Below are positions 7,801 to 15,216 of a stretch of DNA of 28,434 nt, one piece after another. The stretch spans positions 1 to 28,434 of IMG/VR virus record IMGVR_UViG_3300022226_000017. One strand, given 5' to 3'. Position 1 is the stretch's first letter; each line of letters begins with the position of its first letter. The notes beneath the pieces were generated by a model. It ran no database searches, had not been told where the DNA came from, and worked only from the letters and a program-made list of their open reading frames with translations. Made by a program: the position numbers and the translations under genes. This DNA is from a virus.

Positions 7801-10800
7801 CGGGCTGCTGGTAGAGCGCTTGGATCCACGGATAACGGCCGTCGAGCCAATGCGAGATCTCGTGCGCGATGACTTCCAAGTCGTTGCGGTGCCGCGATCG
7901 CACTTCGCCGTGGCCAGGCCGAAAGAAGCCGAGCCGCGACCTGGGGCCCTTGACGCGACCCTCGTAGATCTTGGCGCCGAGTCCACGCTCGAGCGCTTTC
8001 AAAATGTGCCGGCGCCGGACGGGATTTTTCGGGATCCGGACCGTTCGGCCGTTGCCGAGCTGGTACTGGTGGTCGGGCGTCAGCGGGAGATTTCCGAGCC
8101 GGCCAGTGATCGGCACGTAGTTCGTGCCAGCCTCCATGTCGAGCGGCCTCGAGGAATAGAGCACCGTGCCCGGCGGGGATTCCCCGGGGCGAGCTCGATG
8201 CCCGAAGGCGCGCTTTTCGCTGCGTCGGGCCTTGAGCTCGAGGAGCGCGTCGTTGCGTTGCTCGGCACCGGTGGCGGTCGAATTCGGATCCGCGCCGACC
8301 GTGATGCCAATACCCTCGAGCTTGCCTTTAGACGTCTCGACGACTTGCTCCTCGAGATCCGCGGCCACGAGCTCGAGCTCCTCGGTGAGCTCGGCCATGC
8401 TGTCCGCCCTTACCCATATTTGCCCACTTCCTGCGTGATAGGCGTCCAGGCCGCGCCGGCGGAGCGCTCGGCCGGCGGCTTTGAGCACAGCCTCCCCGGC
8501 TTCGTCGCCTAGCGTCTTGGTGAGCTCGGCGAGCTCGTCGATTTCAACGGCCGCAAGCGCTTTGGATTCGCCGGCCGCTTCGAAGGCGGCCATGTTCTCG
8601 AGGCCGGTTTCCGGGTCCGAGTACTCGGCGTCGATCGCGTCTTCGAGATCCGTCTGCCGGCGAGCTTCGCTGAATAGGTCGCCGGGATCCCCGGTCTCGA
8701 TTGAGTCCTGGCCGGCGTTTCGGGCTGCGTCGCGTCGGCGCTCCTCATCGGCCATCGCTTGCGCGGCGGCGGTGTCGTCGCCGAATAGGTCGCCATCGCG
8801 CTCGGCCATGCGGGCCCGCTCGGCCTGGCGCGCGCGCTCGATCGTGCCGCCAAGATGTGCGGGGTTTTCTGGCTGCGTCAGTATCGGCACACGGCCAAGT
8901 GGGGCCGCCAGCCGTTGCGGCTCGGCGCGCGGGCCTGCGCGTGCCAGTGGCGGGACGCCTTGCTCTCGGACCACTATGGCCGGGATCGCCTCGGCGCCTA
9001 GCAAGTAGGCCGCGTCGAGCCGGTGCCCGCCCTCGAGGACATAGGCGCCCTCGGCATCGAGGACCACTATGAGCGGATCCATGCGGCCGGATCCGCGGAT
9101 CTCGTCAGCCAGGGCCCGGCTCCTGGCGAGATCGTCCGCGACGCCGGTGAGGAGGTTCGGCGATTTGCCCGCGTAGAAATTCGAGAGCGGCACGCGCTGA
9201 ATCCCGGGCTCTACTTCATAGCCGGCCGTGAGCGACGCGGCGATCGAGCTCGTGTTGGCGACGTCGGTGCCGGCAACGTACGGACCAAGCGAGTCGCCTG
9301 GCTCGATGCGGTCGAATGACGTCGCTACTTCTTGGGCTTGGGTGGCGGCTTCGCCTGGCTCGTCGGCTTGGTCCGGACTATCGGCTGCCGGCCGTGCAAA
9401 CGGTTGAACCTCCGCAGTTTCAGGATCGAACCGAATTTCTTGGCCATTTAAGAGCGCCTCGATCAGCGTGGCGGCTTCGACCGCCGTGAGGTTGCCGGCC
9501 AGTATACCGGACACTTGCTCGGAGTAACCCGCCTGGTCGGCGAAGACAACGAGCTCGTAAAGCGCGCGGTCCTCGCCGGTCATTTCGGGCAAGTACTCGG
9601 TTTCCTCGAAAAACTCTCCGGCGTCCTCATAAGCCGCTACAGGCGCCGGACCGGGTCCCATGGCCTCCCGTGCCTCCCGGCGCAGCGTTCGGGCAGCCTC
9701 GAGCTCCTGGCGCACATAGGCGAGATTCTCGGGGTGGGTTCTCGATTCCGTGACGACGTCGAGCATTGCAGCGACGACTCGCGCCTCACGCACGCCGAGC
9801 TTGCGGCCGTCGAGCGCCTTTTCCACGGCGTTTCTGACACGCTTGACGGACATGCTCGTCGATGGCTCGGTATTGAGCGATTGGAACCATTCGGGATTGA
9901 CCGACGGCGTGCGGCTGATGATTCGATCGTTGTCGTCGTAGATCGGGATGCCGGCTTGCCCGCCGACGACGAGCTCGTCAGCCAGCGCAGCGAGCGCGAC
10001 GCGATGCGTCTCGCGCACAAGCCTCGGATCCTCGGAGAGCGGCCGAGGCTCCGGGATCGGCTCCGGTGCGGACGGTGCGGACGGTGCGGACGCTGGCGCC
10101 GGCGTGGGTTCTGGCGTGGGACGCGAGGCCTCCGCGCCGGTAGGGCTCGCGTCCTGGTCGGGCGCCAGTCCCGACTCGCGGGAGTCCATGTCGGCCACGA
10201 GCTCGCGGATCTGATCGCGGAGCGTTGCCATGGCTTCGTCGGGTTCCGTGACCGTGCCGAGATCGGACGCCAGGCGCTCGAGCTGATCGAGCGCACCGAT
10301 GACGTTGCCGGCCTCGAGCATCCGAGTGACATGGCCAAACATCGCGCGGTCGCCGGTCTTGGCCTCGAGCGCGGTCACGGCCTCGATGAGCGGCACGAGA
10401 CGCTGGTCGACGAAAGGCGGCGAAGCGGGCGCCGGAAGGCCCGAATCCGGTGCTGTGCCTGCGCTTCCCGGCGTCGACGAATCACCTGCAGGAGCGGTGG
10501 GCGGCGGTGCGGGAGCGGGGGCAGCCGTGGGCTCCGGCCCTGCGCCTGGATCCGGAGCTCCTCGATCGACGTCGGGCGGAATCGTAGGCCCGGCGGGGCC
10601 TGTAGGCGGTGGTGTTTCGCGTGGAACCGGATCCGCGTTGAAGTACTCCTCGATGTTGACCGGGCGCCGGCTGAGTCGGCCAGCCTCCCGCGAGCTCGCC
10701 ATGGTGCCGGCCGCCACACCGCCGAAGGTGCCGCCGGCGAGCGCTGCAAAGAAGCCTTGCTCGGCCGCCTCGCCGAATGACATGGCCGTCTCGGTGCCCC

Positions 10801-12220
10801 ATCGCTCGGCGACATACTCGAGCATCCCCTCTTGCACGGCCTCGGTCAGCGCCTCACGCCCGGCGGCCTTGCCCGTCTCGGTCACGGTCCTAATGGCCGC
10901 GCGCTTCAAGCCTTCGCGGAGAATCAAGGCGCCGATCTCCTCCCGGGCTTTCGACAAGACGCCGGCCTCGGCGATGCCCTTGGCTCCGACGCGCTCGAGC
11001 AGGGCCGAGCCGATCGCAAACGGGAGCGCCTCGAGTTGCTCCTGCAGGGAGACCCGCTCGAGGCCTTTGGCTTCGGCGCGGCGCTCGCCGAGCTCCTCCG
11101 CTCGAGCGGCGATGTAGGCCGGAAACGTGAACGGCGTTAAGACCGCGATCATGTCCGGGACCGACTCGATGCCCGTCTCGATGCCAAACTTGAGCACGGA
11201 GCCGAGCGTCTCGGAAACGTCGCCTTTGTCGTAGGCCTTTTTGATCTCGTCCGGCGTATTGCGGCGTTCGCCTCCGAAGTCTCGCCGGCGAAGATACTCG
11301 GGCATGATCTCGGTAAAGAGATTTTCAAACGCCTGGCTTTCTTCGCGCTGCTTGACCTCGTCGGCGTTGAGATACCGGACGCGGAACTTGCCATCATCCG
11401 GATCGCCTTCGCCCCAATCCGAGCCGAAAACGATTTGACCGAGCGGCAGCTTGCGCTCGAGCGCCTCGCCCGGAAGTCCGACGATGCCCTTGATTGCTGC
11501 ACCGAGTAGCGAGCTCCCGCGCTCGGCTGCCAGGCGCGCCGCGTTCGAAAAAAAGCCGTGCCGGCCGGGCGGCTGTCCGTAATCATCCGCGACGGTCGGC
11601 ACGGCTAACGGCGGTGCCGTGGGTTTGAGGTAGGCGTCCATCGAGCTCGAGGCTGCTTTCGAGATCTCGGTCGCCTGTTCGTTGGTGTCGGCCGATGGCC
11701 ATTCGATGCCGCTCGCGATCGCGCGCTCGATGGCGTCGCCGGCGTCGAGCTCGCGGCCGTCGTAGACAAACGGAATCACGGTCGGGCGGCCGCCGTTGAG
11801 GCGCTCGTCTTCGACGGATCCGGATAGGATCGTGTGAATCCCGCGATCGTCTGTAAAGCCGGCGCCGGTCTCAAGGTTGCGCCGGCCGTGCTCGATCAGT
11901 GGCTCGAGGTTCGGATCCGGGCGCCGCGAGCTTGTCGGTTGCGGCTCGTTGCGATCGGCAAACTCGTCGAGCGTGCCCAGGAGCTCGCCGGCGCGCGCGC
12001 GGTTGCGGGTGTTTGCTGATTTGAGCAAGTTGTCGATTCGAGCTCGAGGATCCTCTCGAGGCGGCCCGACTTGCGGATCGACGGCGAGCCCGAGCTTGCG
12101 CCGATACGCGATCGGGTCCATGTCGGAGTAGTGCTGCTTATAGATCCGAGACGCGAGCGCCTCGTCCGTGAGATCGGCGTATTGCGGGTACTGCTCCCGG
12201 AAGTCTGCCAGCCCTGGCAC
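4886..12220 (-). CDS. Giant polyvalent ejection protein (ParB-like, GGDEF-like, zincin, LPD38 regions)
   Basis: 2444 residues starting with GTG 12220. In order: 1-48, an N-terminal FREQYPQYADLTDEALA motif common to phage internal virion proteins; ~120-198, a domain with IP-V-DG; ~225-510, hydrophobic and amphipathic helices; Pro/Ala-rich linkers ~530-600 and ~685-730; ~985-1085, a ParB/sulfiredoxin-like fold (IRGSGRMDPLIVV, VLEGGHRLDA); ~1200-1345, a GGDEF-like region with TGLENMAAF and a degenerate GSGQI in place of GGDEF; ~1440-1500, a zincin with HEISH (1453-1457) and a likely third ligand in YEGFAEF; ~1930-2290, a region like large polyvalent domain 38 (PLNARMQGLYR, IPKPFETGALFGTLPE); then a coiled coil to 2444. 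Such proteins are packaged, injected with the DNA and thought to act in the new host. The activities are inferred from motifs. Confidence 0.85.
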   Translation of the reverse strand: MPGLADFREQYPQYADLTDEALASRIYKQHYSDMDPIAYRRKLGLAVDPQVGPPREDPRARIDNLLKSANTRNRARAGELLGTLDEFADRNEPQPTSSRRPDPNLEPLIEHGRRNLETGAGFTDDRGIHTILSGSVEDERLNGGRPTVIPFVYDGRELDAGDAIERAIASGIEWPSADTNEQATEISKAASSSMDAYLKPTAPPLAVPTVADDYGQPPGRHGFFSNAARLAAERGSSLLGAAIKGIVGLPGEALERKLPLGQIVFGSDWGEGDPDDGKFRVRYLNADEVKQREESQAFENLFTEIMPEYLRRRDFGGERRNTPDEIKKAYDKGDVSETLGSVLKFGIETGIESVPDMIAVLTPFTFPAYIAARAEELGERRAEAKGLERVSLQEQLEALPFAIGSALLERVGAKGIAEAGVLSKAREEIGALILREGLKRAAIRTVTETGKAAGREALTEAVQEGMLEYVAERWGTETAMSFGEAAEQGFFAALAGGTFGGVAAGTMASSREAGRLSRRPVNIEEYFNADPVPRETPPPTGPAGPTIPPDVDRGAPDPGAGPEPTAAPAPAPPPTAPAGDSSTPGSAGTAPDSGLPAPASPPFVDQRLVPLIEAVTALEAKTGDRAMFGHVTRMLEAGNVIGALDQLERLASDLGTVTEPDEAMATLRDQIRELVADMDSRESGLAPDQDASPTGAEASRPTPEPTPAPASAPSAPSAPEPIPEPRPLSEDPRLVRETHRVALAALADELVVGGQAGIPIYDDNDRIISRTPSVNPEWFQSLNTEPSTSMSVKRVRNAVEKALDGRKLGVREARVVAAMLDVVTESRTHPENLAYVRQELEAARTLRREAREAMGPGPAPVAAYEDAGEFFEETEYLPEMTGEDRALYELVVFADQAGYSEQVSGILAGNLTAVEAATLIEALLNGQEIRFDPETAEVQPFARPAADSPDQADEPGEAATQAQEVATSFDRIEPGDSLGPYVAGTDVANTSSIAASLTAGYEVEPGIQRVPLSNFYAGKSPNLLTGVADDLARSRALADEIRGSGRMDPLIVVLDAEGAYVLEGGHRLDAAYLLGAEAIPAIVVREQGVPPLARAGPRAEPQRLAAPLGRVPILTQPENPAHLGGTIERARQAERARMAERDGDLFGDDTAAAQAMADEERRRDAARNAGQDSIETGDPGDLFSEARRQTDLEDAIDAEYSDPETGLENMAAFEAAGESKALAAVEIDELAELTKTLGDEAGEAVLKAAGRALRRRGLDAYHAGSGQIWVRADSMAELTEELELVAADLEEQVVETSKGKLEGIGITVGADPNSTATGAEQRNDALLELKARRSEKRAFGHRARPGESPPGTVLYSSRPLDMEAGTNYVPITGRLGNLPLTPDHQYQLGNGRTVRIPKNPVRRRHILKALERGLGAKIYEGRVKGPRSRLGFFRPGHGEVRSRHRNDLEVIAHEISHWLDGRYPWIQALYQQPGFLTEVLTVSYDVTKDYEGFAEFGRLWFTQEHLAREHAPGFYDAFMEELDQHPKLRDTLYAVQELMHAWHLQGDRARLASKIGKDKLSISQRFNEIFYQWSDRLLQKTFDELRPFKQAERQIRGEVADATDSPYKAFRLARGAHGIVRAVFYRGTIGWTAEGDIEFTGEGLKDVFASVEDRMDAMQLYMVARRAQELQDQGRENLMRPDEIAAGLRLGDEDAELGRVFDKWLAFSKRMLDFYEQSGIISPDSRRAIEEINKNYVPFNRVIDEITGDQRVMRPKRGSPFMRLKGGTSNVNDVFDNIVSNMSRLVQMSLINDGKRKFYRMLEGADNQTAALYAAPIGTDTTRVTIDKAQVLKAFVEGLGFDMTWYRMAKTGLVGSEEEIAIVEMIDMLASNLDGYVAFWKRGQDPKGNIDFYFEAGKKRFFEIADPGLYEAINHLGPNIHNFWVNVLGGFSNVLRRGVTATPNFQIKNFIRDTLNAFTLSRGQIVPIAAPTKALLERIYNDEHYWLYMANGGGYSSMAQASGINVDHVIDSPDKMLDRYDEFMSAFEYANRIAEFKALRARGVSSREAALAGREISTDFAMHGSSDALRVITLSVWPLNARMQGLYRVAREAGEMRSGRFKFLGARAFSYALRAGLAITLPSLILYMMNKDDERYQELPEWIKDLSWIFFTGEGEDDYLIIPKPFETGALFGTLPERMVEYMYSHDQTELADAMLWMAMETFSLNPIPQAYAPLDDLRRNQKFTGAPIIPQWLEAVEPAEQYQAYTSDAMIALGRKLGISPLKAEHLVRGYFGTLGAWALGAADYVVGDLSEGGIPPARTWRDNILLRSFVDDGPLRRTKSQDDLYAMLRETREVVATINLISDRSPDRIEAYVSDSTRQVLQANNSALEQAASQVREIENAIDRIEADRELTAEAKRDAINELHRARNQITREVRLAINPAEIRRQIEELEAELAAGDLGAQ
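5351..6433 (-). other. LPD38-like region of the giant protein
   Basis: Residues ~1930-2290. It begins with FSNVLRRGVTATPNFQIKNF and IRDTLNAFTLS. It then runs through the ISTDFAMHGSS segment and LSVWPLNARMQGLYRVAREAG. A membrane-like stretch (ALRAGLAITLPSLILYMMN) follows, then LPEWIKDLSWIFF, IIPKPFETGALFGTLPERMVEYM and the NPIPQAYAPL segment. This series is the hallmark of the polyvalent-protein-associated C-terminal domain 38 in phage ejection proteins. Its biochemical role is not known; the hydrophobic segment suggests membrane contact during DNA entry. Confidence 0.75.
7691..7933 (-). other. Zincin metallopeptidase segment of the giant protein
   Basis: Residues ~1430-1510. VIAHEISHWLDG gives the HExxH zinc motif (H1453, E1454, H1457), and DYEGFAEFGRLWF about 35 residues on offers a glutamate as third ligand. 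The EGFAEF after HExxH is usual for metallopeptidase-like modules in phage polyvalent proteins. All catalytic residues visible are intact, so proteolysis of a virion or host protein is plausible. Confidence 0.65.
8186..8623 (-). other. Degenerate GGDEF-like segment of the giant protein
   Basis: Residues ~1200-1345. The order of elements follows a diguanylate-cyclase fold: PETGLENMAAF in place of the usual DxLTGLxNRRxF; VEIDELAELTKTLGDEAGEAVLKAAGRAL in place of DIDxFKxxNDxxGHxxGDxxLxxxAxxL; then AYHAGSGQIWV in place of the R-GGDEF strand; and GIGITVGA near the end. The GGDEF signature itself reads GSGQI, so cyclase activity is unlikely and nucleotide binding at most is expected. Confidence 0.6.
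8951..9268 (-). other. ParB/sulfiredoxin-like segment of the giant protein
   Basis: Residues ~985-1090. VPLSNFYAGKSPN, ADEIRGSGRMDPLIVVLDAEG, YVLEGGHRLDAAYLLG and IPAIVV follow the ParB N-terminal pattern, where the GxxR-type phosphate loop here reads EGGHRLDA. ParB-like modules are frequent in injected polyvalent proteins, where they may bind nucleotides (CTP-type) or cut DNA. Which applies here cannot be told. Confidence 0.65.
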
Positions 12221-12230
12221 GACGGAGCTG

Positions 12231-13118
12231 CTAGCGAAGCCCGAGCGGGTCGTTGGCTTTGCCGCTGAGATTCTGGACGTCGATTCCCATGGTCCGCGCG
12301 GCCTTCGCTACCGCCTGGCGGTGCCCGATCATGTTGCCCTTACCGCGCTCGGTCCTAAAGATCCGCTCGGCTTCTTCGGCCACGGCCGCCACGTTTTGCG
12401 CGACGTCCTTGCTGAGTCCGGAGTAGCGCTGCGTGACCGGATCCCAAAATCCGCCATAGAGCTCGCCGCTGGCGTTTGCGATCGCATTGGAGTCCGACGC
12501 GCCGATCGTTCGGGAAGCGTCCGGCTTGCCGCCATCCGGGCCGGCCGCCGCGTCGCGGCGCTCCGATCGCGAGCTCACGTCTTCATAGGGTTGGCCTTCC
12601 CAAAATATTTCGCCATCACGACTGACGATATCTTGCGACATGATGCGGTCTTCGCTGGCCCATCGGCGCGTGTGCATCTGCAGGGTCGATTTCTGCTTTT
12701 CGGCTTCTTCTCGAAACCACTTGTCCGAGTACTCGACCGGTAGCATGGATCCGCTCATCGCGCCCGACTGGATCATGTCTTGGCGAAATTGTTTGTAGTT
12801 GCTCGCGTCGATCGACTCGCGCATCGCCTCTATGACGTTGACGCCCGAGATCATCGAATTGATGTAGGAATTTCGGAGGTTCGCGGCCTCGTCGAATAGC
12901 CCTTGAGATTCCATCGCCTCGATCTGTGCCGGCGTCTGCTCGATTTGCTGGCGGATCTTCTTCGCCTTCTCGCGCTGCGCGATGACATTCTTTCGCTCGG
13001 TCTCCGCGTCGGTCAGGATCGCGTTGCGAAGGCGGCTCGTTTTGATGGCTTCGACGTCGCGAACGGTGCGACCCATGTCGAACGTCTGGAAACCCTGGCC
13101 GAAGTTTTGAACGGGCAT
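12231..13118 (-). CDS. Probable internal virion/ejection protein, helical
   Basis: 295 residues from ATG 13118, with AGGAG eight bases upstream. Residues ~25-75 are a strongly charged coiled coil (ETERKNVIAQREKAKKIRQQIEQ), followed by helical stretches. The C-terminal part has AVAEEAERIFRTERGKGNMIGHRQAVAKAARTMGI. There is no signal peptide and no enzyme motif. It sits between the DNA-transfer-type protein and the giant polyvalent protein, a place usually filled in P22-like phages by the second of three ejection proteins (gp7/gp20/gp16 set). Its assignment is by position and composition, not by recognised homology. Confidence 0.7.
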   Translation of the reverse strand: MPVQNFGQGFQTFDMGRTVRDVEAIKTSRLRNAILTDAETERKNVIAQREKAKKIRQQIEQTPAQIEAMESQGLFDEAANLRNSYINSMISGVNVIEAMRESIDASNYKQFRQDMIQSGAMSGSMLPVEYSDKWFREEAEKQKSTLQMHTRRWASEDRIMSQDIVSRDGEIFWEGQPYEDVSSRSERRDAAAGPDGGKPDASRTIGASDSNAIANASGELYGGFWDPVTQRYSGLSKDVAQNVAAVAEEAERIFRTERGKGNMIGHRQAVAKAARTMGIDVQNLSGKANDPLGLR

Positions 13119-13130
13119 GGATGGAGCTCC

Positions 13131-14738
13131 TTACAAGGTCGGTTGCGGTGCCGGGTTTTGTAAGCCCTGGTAGAGCAAGTAATTGGAGATCCCGCCTTGC
13201 ACCGCGTTATTGACGCCCTGGGCTCCGCCGATCGCGATATTGGCCTCGTTCACGCCTTGCTGTTGATAGATGCTCGCGAGGTTTGTGCCTTGCTGTCCGT
13301 ACGCGTTCGCCGTGTTGGCGCCGGCGGCCGAGCTCGCGCTCACTGCTTGAGGAGCTCCGACGTTTAAGCCGGCGCCTGCGCCAAGCGATGCGAGATAGTT
13401 GTAGTAGGCCTGGTCGGCGTGCTGGATATCGCGAGCTTGGAGCTCTTGATTTCGCACGGTGGCTTGATCCATTCGCGTTGCGTCGCCGGCGGCGCGGCCG
13501 TAGTAGCTCTCGAGCGCTTGGTCACCGCGAGAAATGTCGTTGCTCGCGACGCTGAGCCTTCGGGCTGTGTCGGTCTCAACCGCGCGATCGCCTCGAGCAA
13601 GGTCCACTTCGGCCACGCCCAGGCGCCGCGCGAGATCCGACTCGAGCGCCACGTCGCCGCGTGAGATATCGGCCTGGCCTGTGGCGAGCCTTCGAGCCGT
13701 ATCGGATTCGACGGCCACATCGCCGCGCGAGACGTCGCCGGCGCCGAGTGCCACGCGGCGAGCAATATCGGACTCAAGACCAATGTCGCCCCGCGCGACG
13801 TCGGTGGCTTCGCGGCCCTGGTAAGCCGCGATTGCCGAGTCCTGCCGGCCGAGCTCCGCCTGGCGCGCTCCGACATAGTTGTAGTACTCGCCGGCGGCCA
13901 GGCCTTCGGCTCGACGCTGTGCCTCGAGGAGAGCGCGGCCGCCGTAGTTGCCGCCGGCGCTGTTTTTGCGATCGACCTCGCGGCCGGCCTGCTCGACCAT
14001 GAACTCATAGCCGGGAGACGTTTCGAAGTTGGGCCCGACGACTTCGGTGCTGCGCGCGAAATTAAAACGCGGGTCGTTTTCGTAGCCGCCAGGCGCAGCA
14101 AGCCGCACATCATTGGCGCGGCCGCTCGACTCGTCGCCGGTGATGAGGTTGCTCAAGCGCTCGGCGCCGGCGCGTTGCTGCGACTCGTCGCCGGTGATCA
14201 GGTTGCTTGCAAGGACGCTGCGGGCTCGGCCGCCGGCTTCTCCGCCGGTGATGGACCTCCCCAGGCGCGCGGAGCTCGCGCGGCGTTGCGACTCGTCGCC
14301 GGTGATGTAGTTGCCGAGCCGGGTCTCCGCTGCGCGTCGGATGGCGAGATCTTGCTCCGGAGTTTCTCCAGCCAGGCGCGTTTGCCTGAGATTCTGGCCG
14401 AGCTCGGAGTCCGCGCCCGACGCCGCGCCGAGCCGCGTGTAGTCGATATTGGGATCGCGATACGGGCCCGTCTGCGGCGCGTTCGGATCCAGGCCGAGCG
14501 CGGCACCATAGGCTTGATTCGCCGCTTGCTGGTTTTGGACAAACGGCTCGAGGATCGCGGTTTGGTAGTCGAACTGGCGCGCGATCTCGTTGATCTGCAT
14601 TTGCGTCGCCTGAACAGTCGCGTCTGCGGCGTTGGCGGATGCTGCGCTCGTGGCGTCGGAGGCCTTATCGGCGGCTCTTTTGGAAGCGTAGCCAGCAAAG
14701 ACAGCACCGCTAACTACGGCGGCTGCAACGAAAGACAT
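13131..14738 (-). CDS. DNA-transfer/ejection-type virion protein with two internal repeat arrays
   Basis: 535 residues from ATG 14738, with GAGG about ten bases upstream. The N-terminus (SFVAAAVVSGAVFAGYASKRAADKASDA) is a hydrophobic Gly/Ala helix typical of phage DNA-transfer proteins, followed by FDYQTAILEPFVQNQQAANQAYG. Residues 140-211 are four 18-residue repeats with ITGDES. Residues ~243-300 carry the SPGYEFMVEQAGREV ... AGEYYNYVGARQ pattern shared by many podoviral injection proteins. Residues ~304-435 are about five 22-residue repeats with ARRL...D-SRGD-A-ESD. The C-terminus is Gly/Ala/Gln-rich. The likely role is a packaged protein that helps form the conduit for DNA across the envelope. 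Confidence 0.75.
   Translation of the reverse strand: MSFVAAAVVSGAVFAGYASKRAADKASDATSAASANAADATVQATQMQINEIARQFDYQTAILEPFVQNQQAANQAYGAALGLDPNAPQTGPYRDPNIDYTRLGAASGADSELGQNLRQTRLAGETPEQDLAIRRAAETRLGNYITGDESQRRASSARLGRSITGGEAGGRARSVLASNLITGDESQQRAGAERLSNLITGDESSGRANDVRLAAPGGYENDPRFNFARSTEVVGPNFETSPGYEFMVEQAGREVDRKNSAGGNYGGRALLEAQRRAEGLAAGEYYNYVGARQAELGRQDSAIAAYQGREATDVARGDIGLESDIARRVALGAGDVSRGDVAVESDTARRLATGQADISRGDVALESDLARRLGVAEVDLARGDRAVETDTARRLSVASNDISRGDQALESYYGRAAGDATRMDQATVRNQELQARDIQHADQAYYNYLASLGAGAGLNVGAPQAVSASSAAGANTANAYGQQGTNLASIYQQQGVNEANIAIGGAQGVNNAVQGGISNYLLYQGLQNPAPQPTL
13434..13829 (-). repeat. Coding repeat array, 66-base (22-residue) unit
   Basis: Four clean units of 22 residues at 326-347, 348-369, 370-391 and 392-413, each built as ARR-L-(x)6-D-(I/V/L)-(S/A)-RGD-x-A-(V/L)-E-(S/T)-(D/Y), with a partial unit before (~306-325) and a decayed one after (414-435). 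The spacing fits a helical solenoid or long coiled coil. DNA copies differ at many third positions, so the array is old rather than freshly duplicated. Confidence 0.85.
14106..14321 (-). repeat. Coding repeat array, 54-base (18-residue) unit
   Basis: Four consecutive 18-residue units at residues 140-157, 158-175, 176-193 and 194-211, each of the form (R/L)-L/A-(G/S)-x-x-ITG-(D/G)-E-(S/A)-x-x-RA. In the DNA the ACTCGTCGCCGGTGAT stretch recurs in three of the units. It lies just before the conserved SPGYEF region of the same protein. Confidence 0.85.
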
Positions 14739-14742
14739 AGGC

Positions 14743-15216
14743 CTAGTCCTCGAGTTGCTTGGTGGGATGGGGCGCCAGGCCTTCGAGCTCGTCGAAGCTG
14801 GGGACGGTCAGCCGATCAGCCATCCTAGTGCCGTCGCGCTCGTCAGTCGGATTCGCATGGACCGTAAGCCAAATGGTAGCAGAAAAGGTGTGACCCGCTC
14901 GCTTGAGGCCGGCCGGGCTCCGAAAGACGTTGAGGCCGGTCAAGCGCTTGGTCCCTTCTTCGGTCGCGACTTCAATGTCGCCGATGACGATATTGACGCA
15001 ATCGTGCTTGTGGATCCGGCCGGTGAGCACGGTATCGGCTGGGATCTGGAGCTCGCGCACATAGACGTGGCTCGCGAAGTGATGCAGGACCGGGAGCTCG
15101 GTCACCGCGTCCGGACAGGCGAGTAAAGCGTCCTCGAGGCGGCAGATACGCTCGCGAAATTCGCGCTTAGCCGTAGGCAAGCCAGCCGGTCGTGCCGCTG
15201 TCTGTGGTTTTGACAT
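14743..15216 (-). CDS. Cupin-like phage protein
   Basis: 157 residues from ATG 15216, with GAGG four bases upstream. It overlaps the tailspike gene end by 50 bases; a longer frame exists but lacks as good a start. The core (LPVLHHFASHVYVRELQIPADTVLTGRIHKHDCVNIVIGDIEVATEEGTKRL ... FRSPAGLKRAGHTFSATIWLTVHANP) follows the double-stranded beta-helix pattern of small cupins. H-K-H in GRIHKHD and H in VHANP are possible metal ligands. Such genes are common next to tail genes in tailed phages. No substrate is known to me, and a structural or chaperone role is possible. Confidence 0.75.
   Translation of the reverse strand: MSKPQTAARPAGLPTAKREFRERICRLEDALLACPDAVTELPVLHHFASHVYVRELQIPADTVLTGRIHKHDCVNIVIGDIEVATEEGTKRLTGLNVFRSPAGLKRAGHTFSATIWLTVHANPTDERDGTRMADRLTVPSFDELEGLAPHPTKQLED

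Noticed and set aside
9515-10780. Long plus-strand frame (421 residues) opposite the giant gene
   Set aside because: It is a shadow of the minus-strand gene with low-complexity Arg/Gly composition and no recognisable motif.
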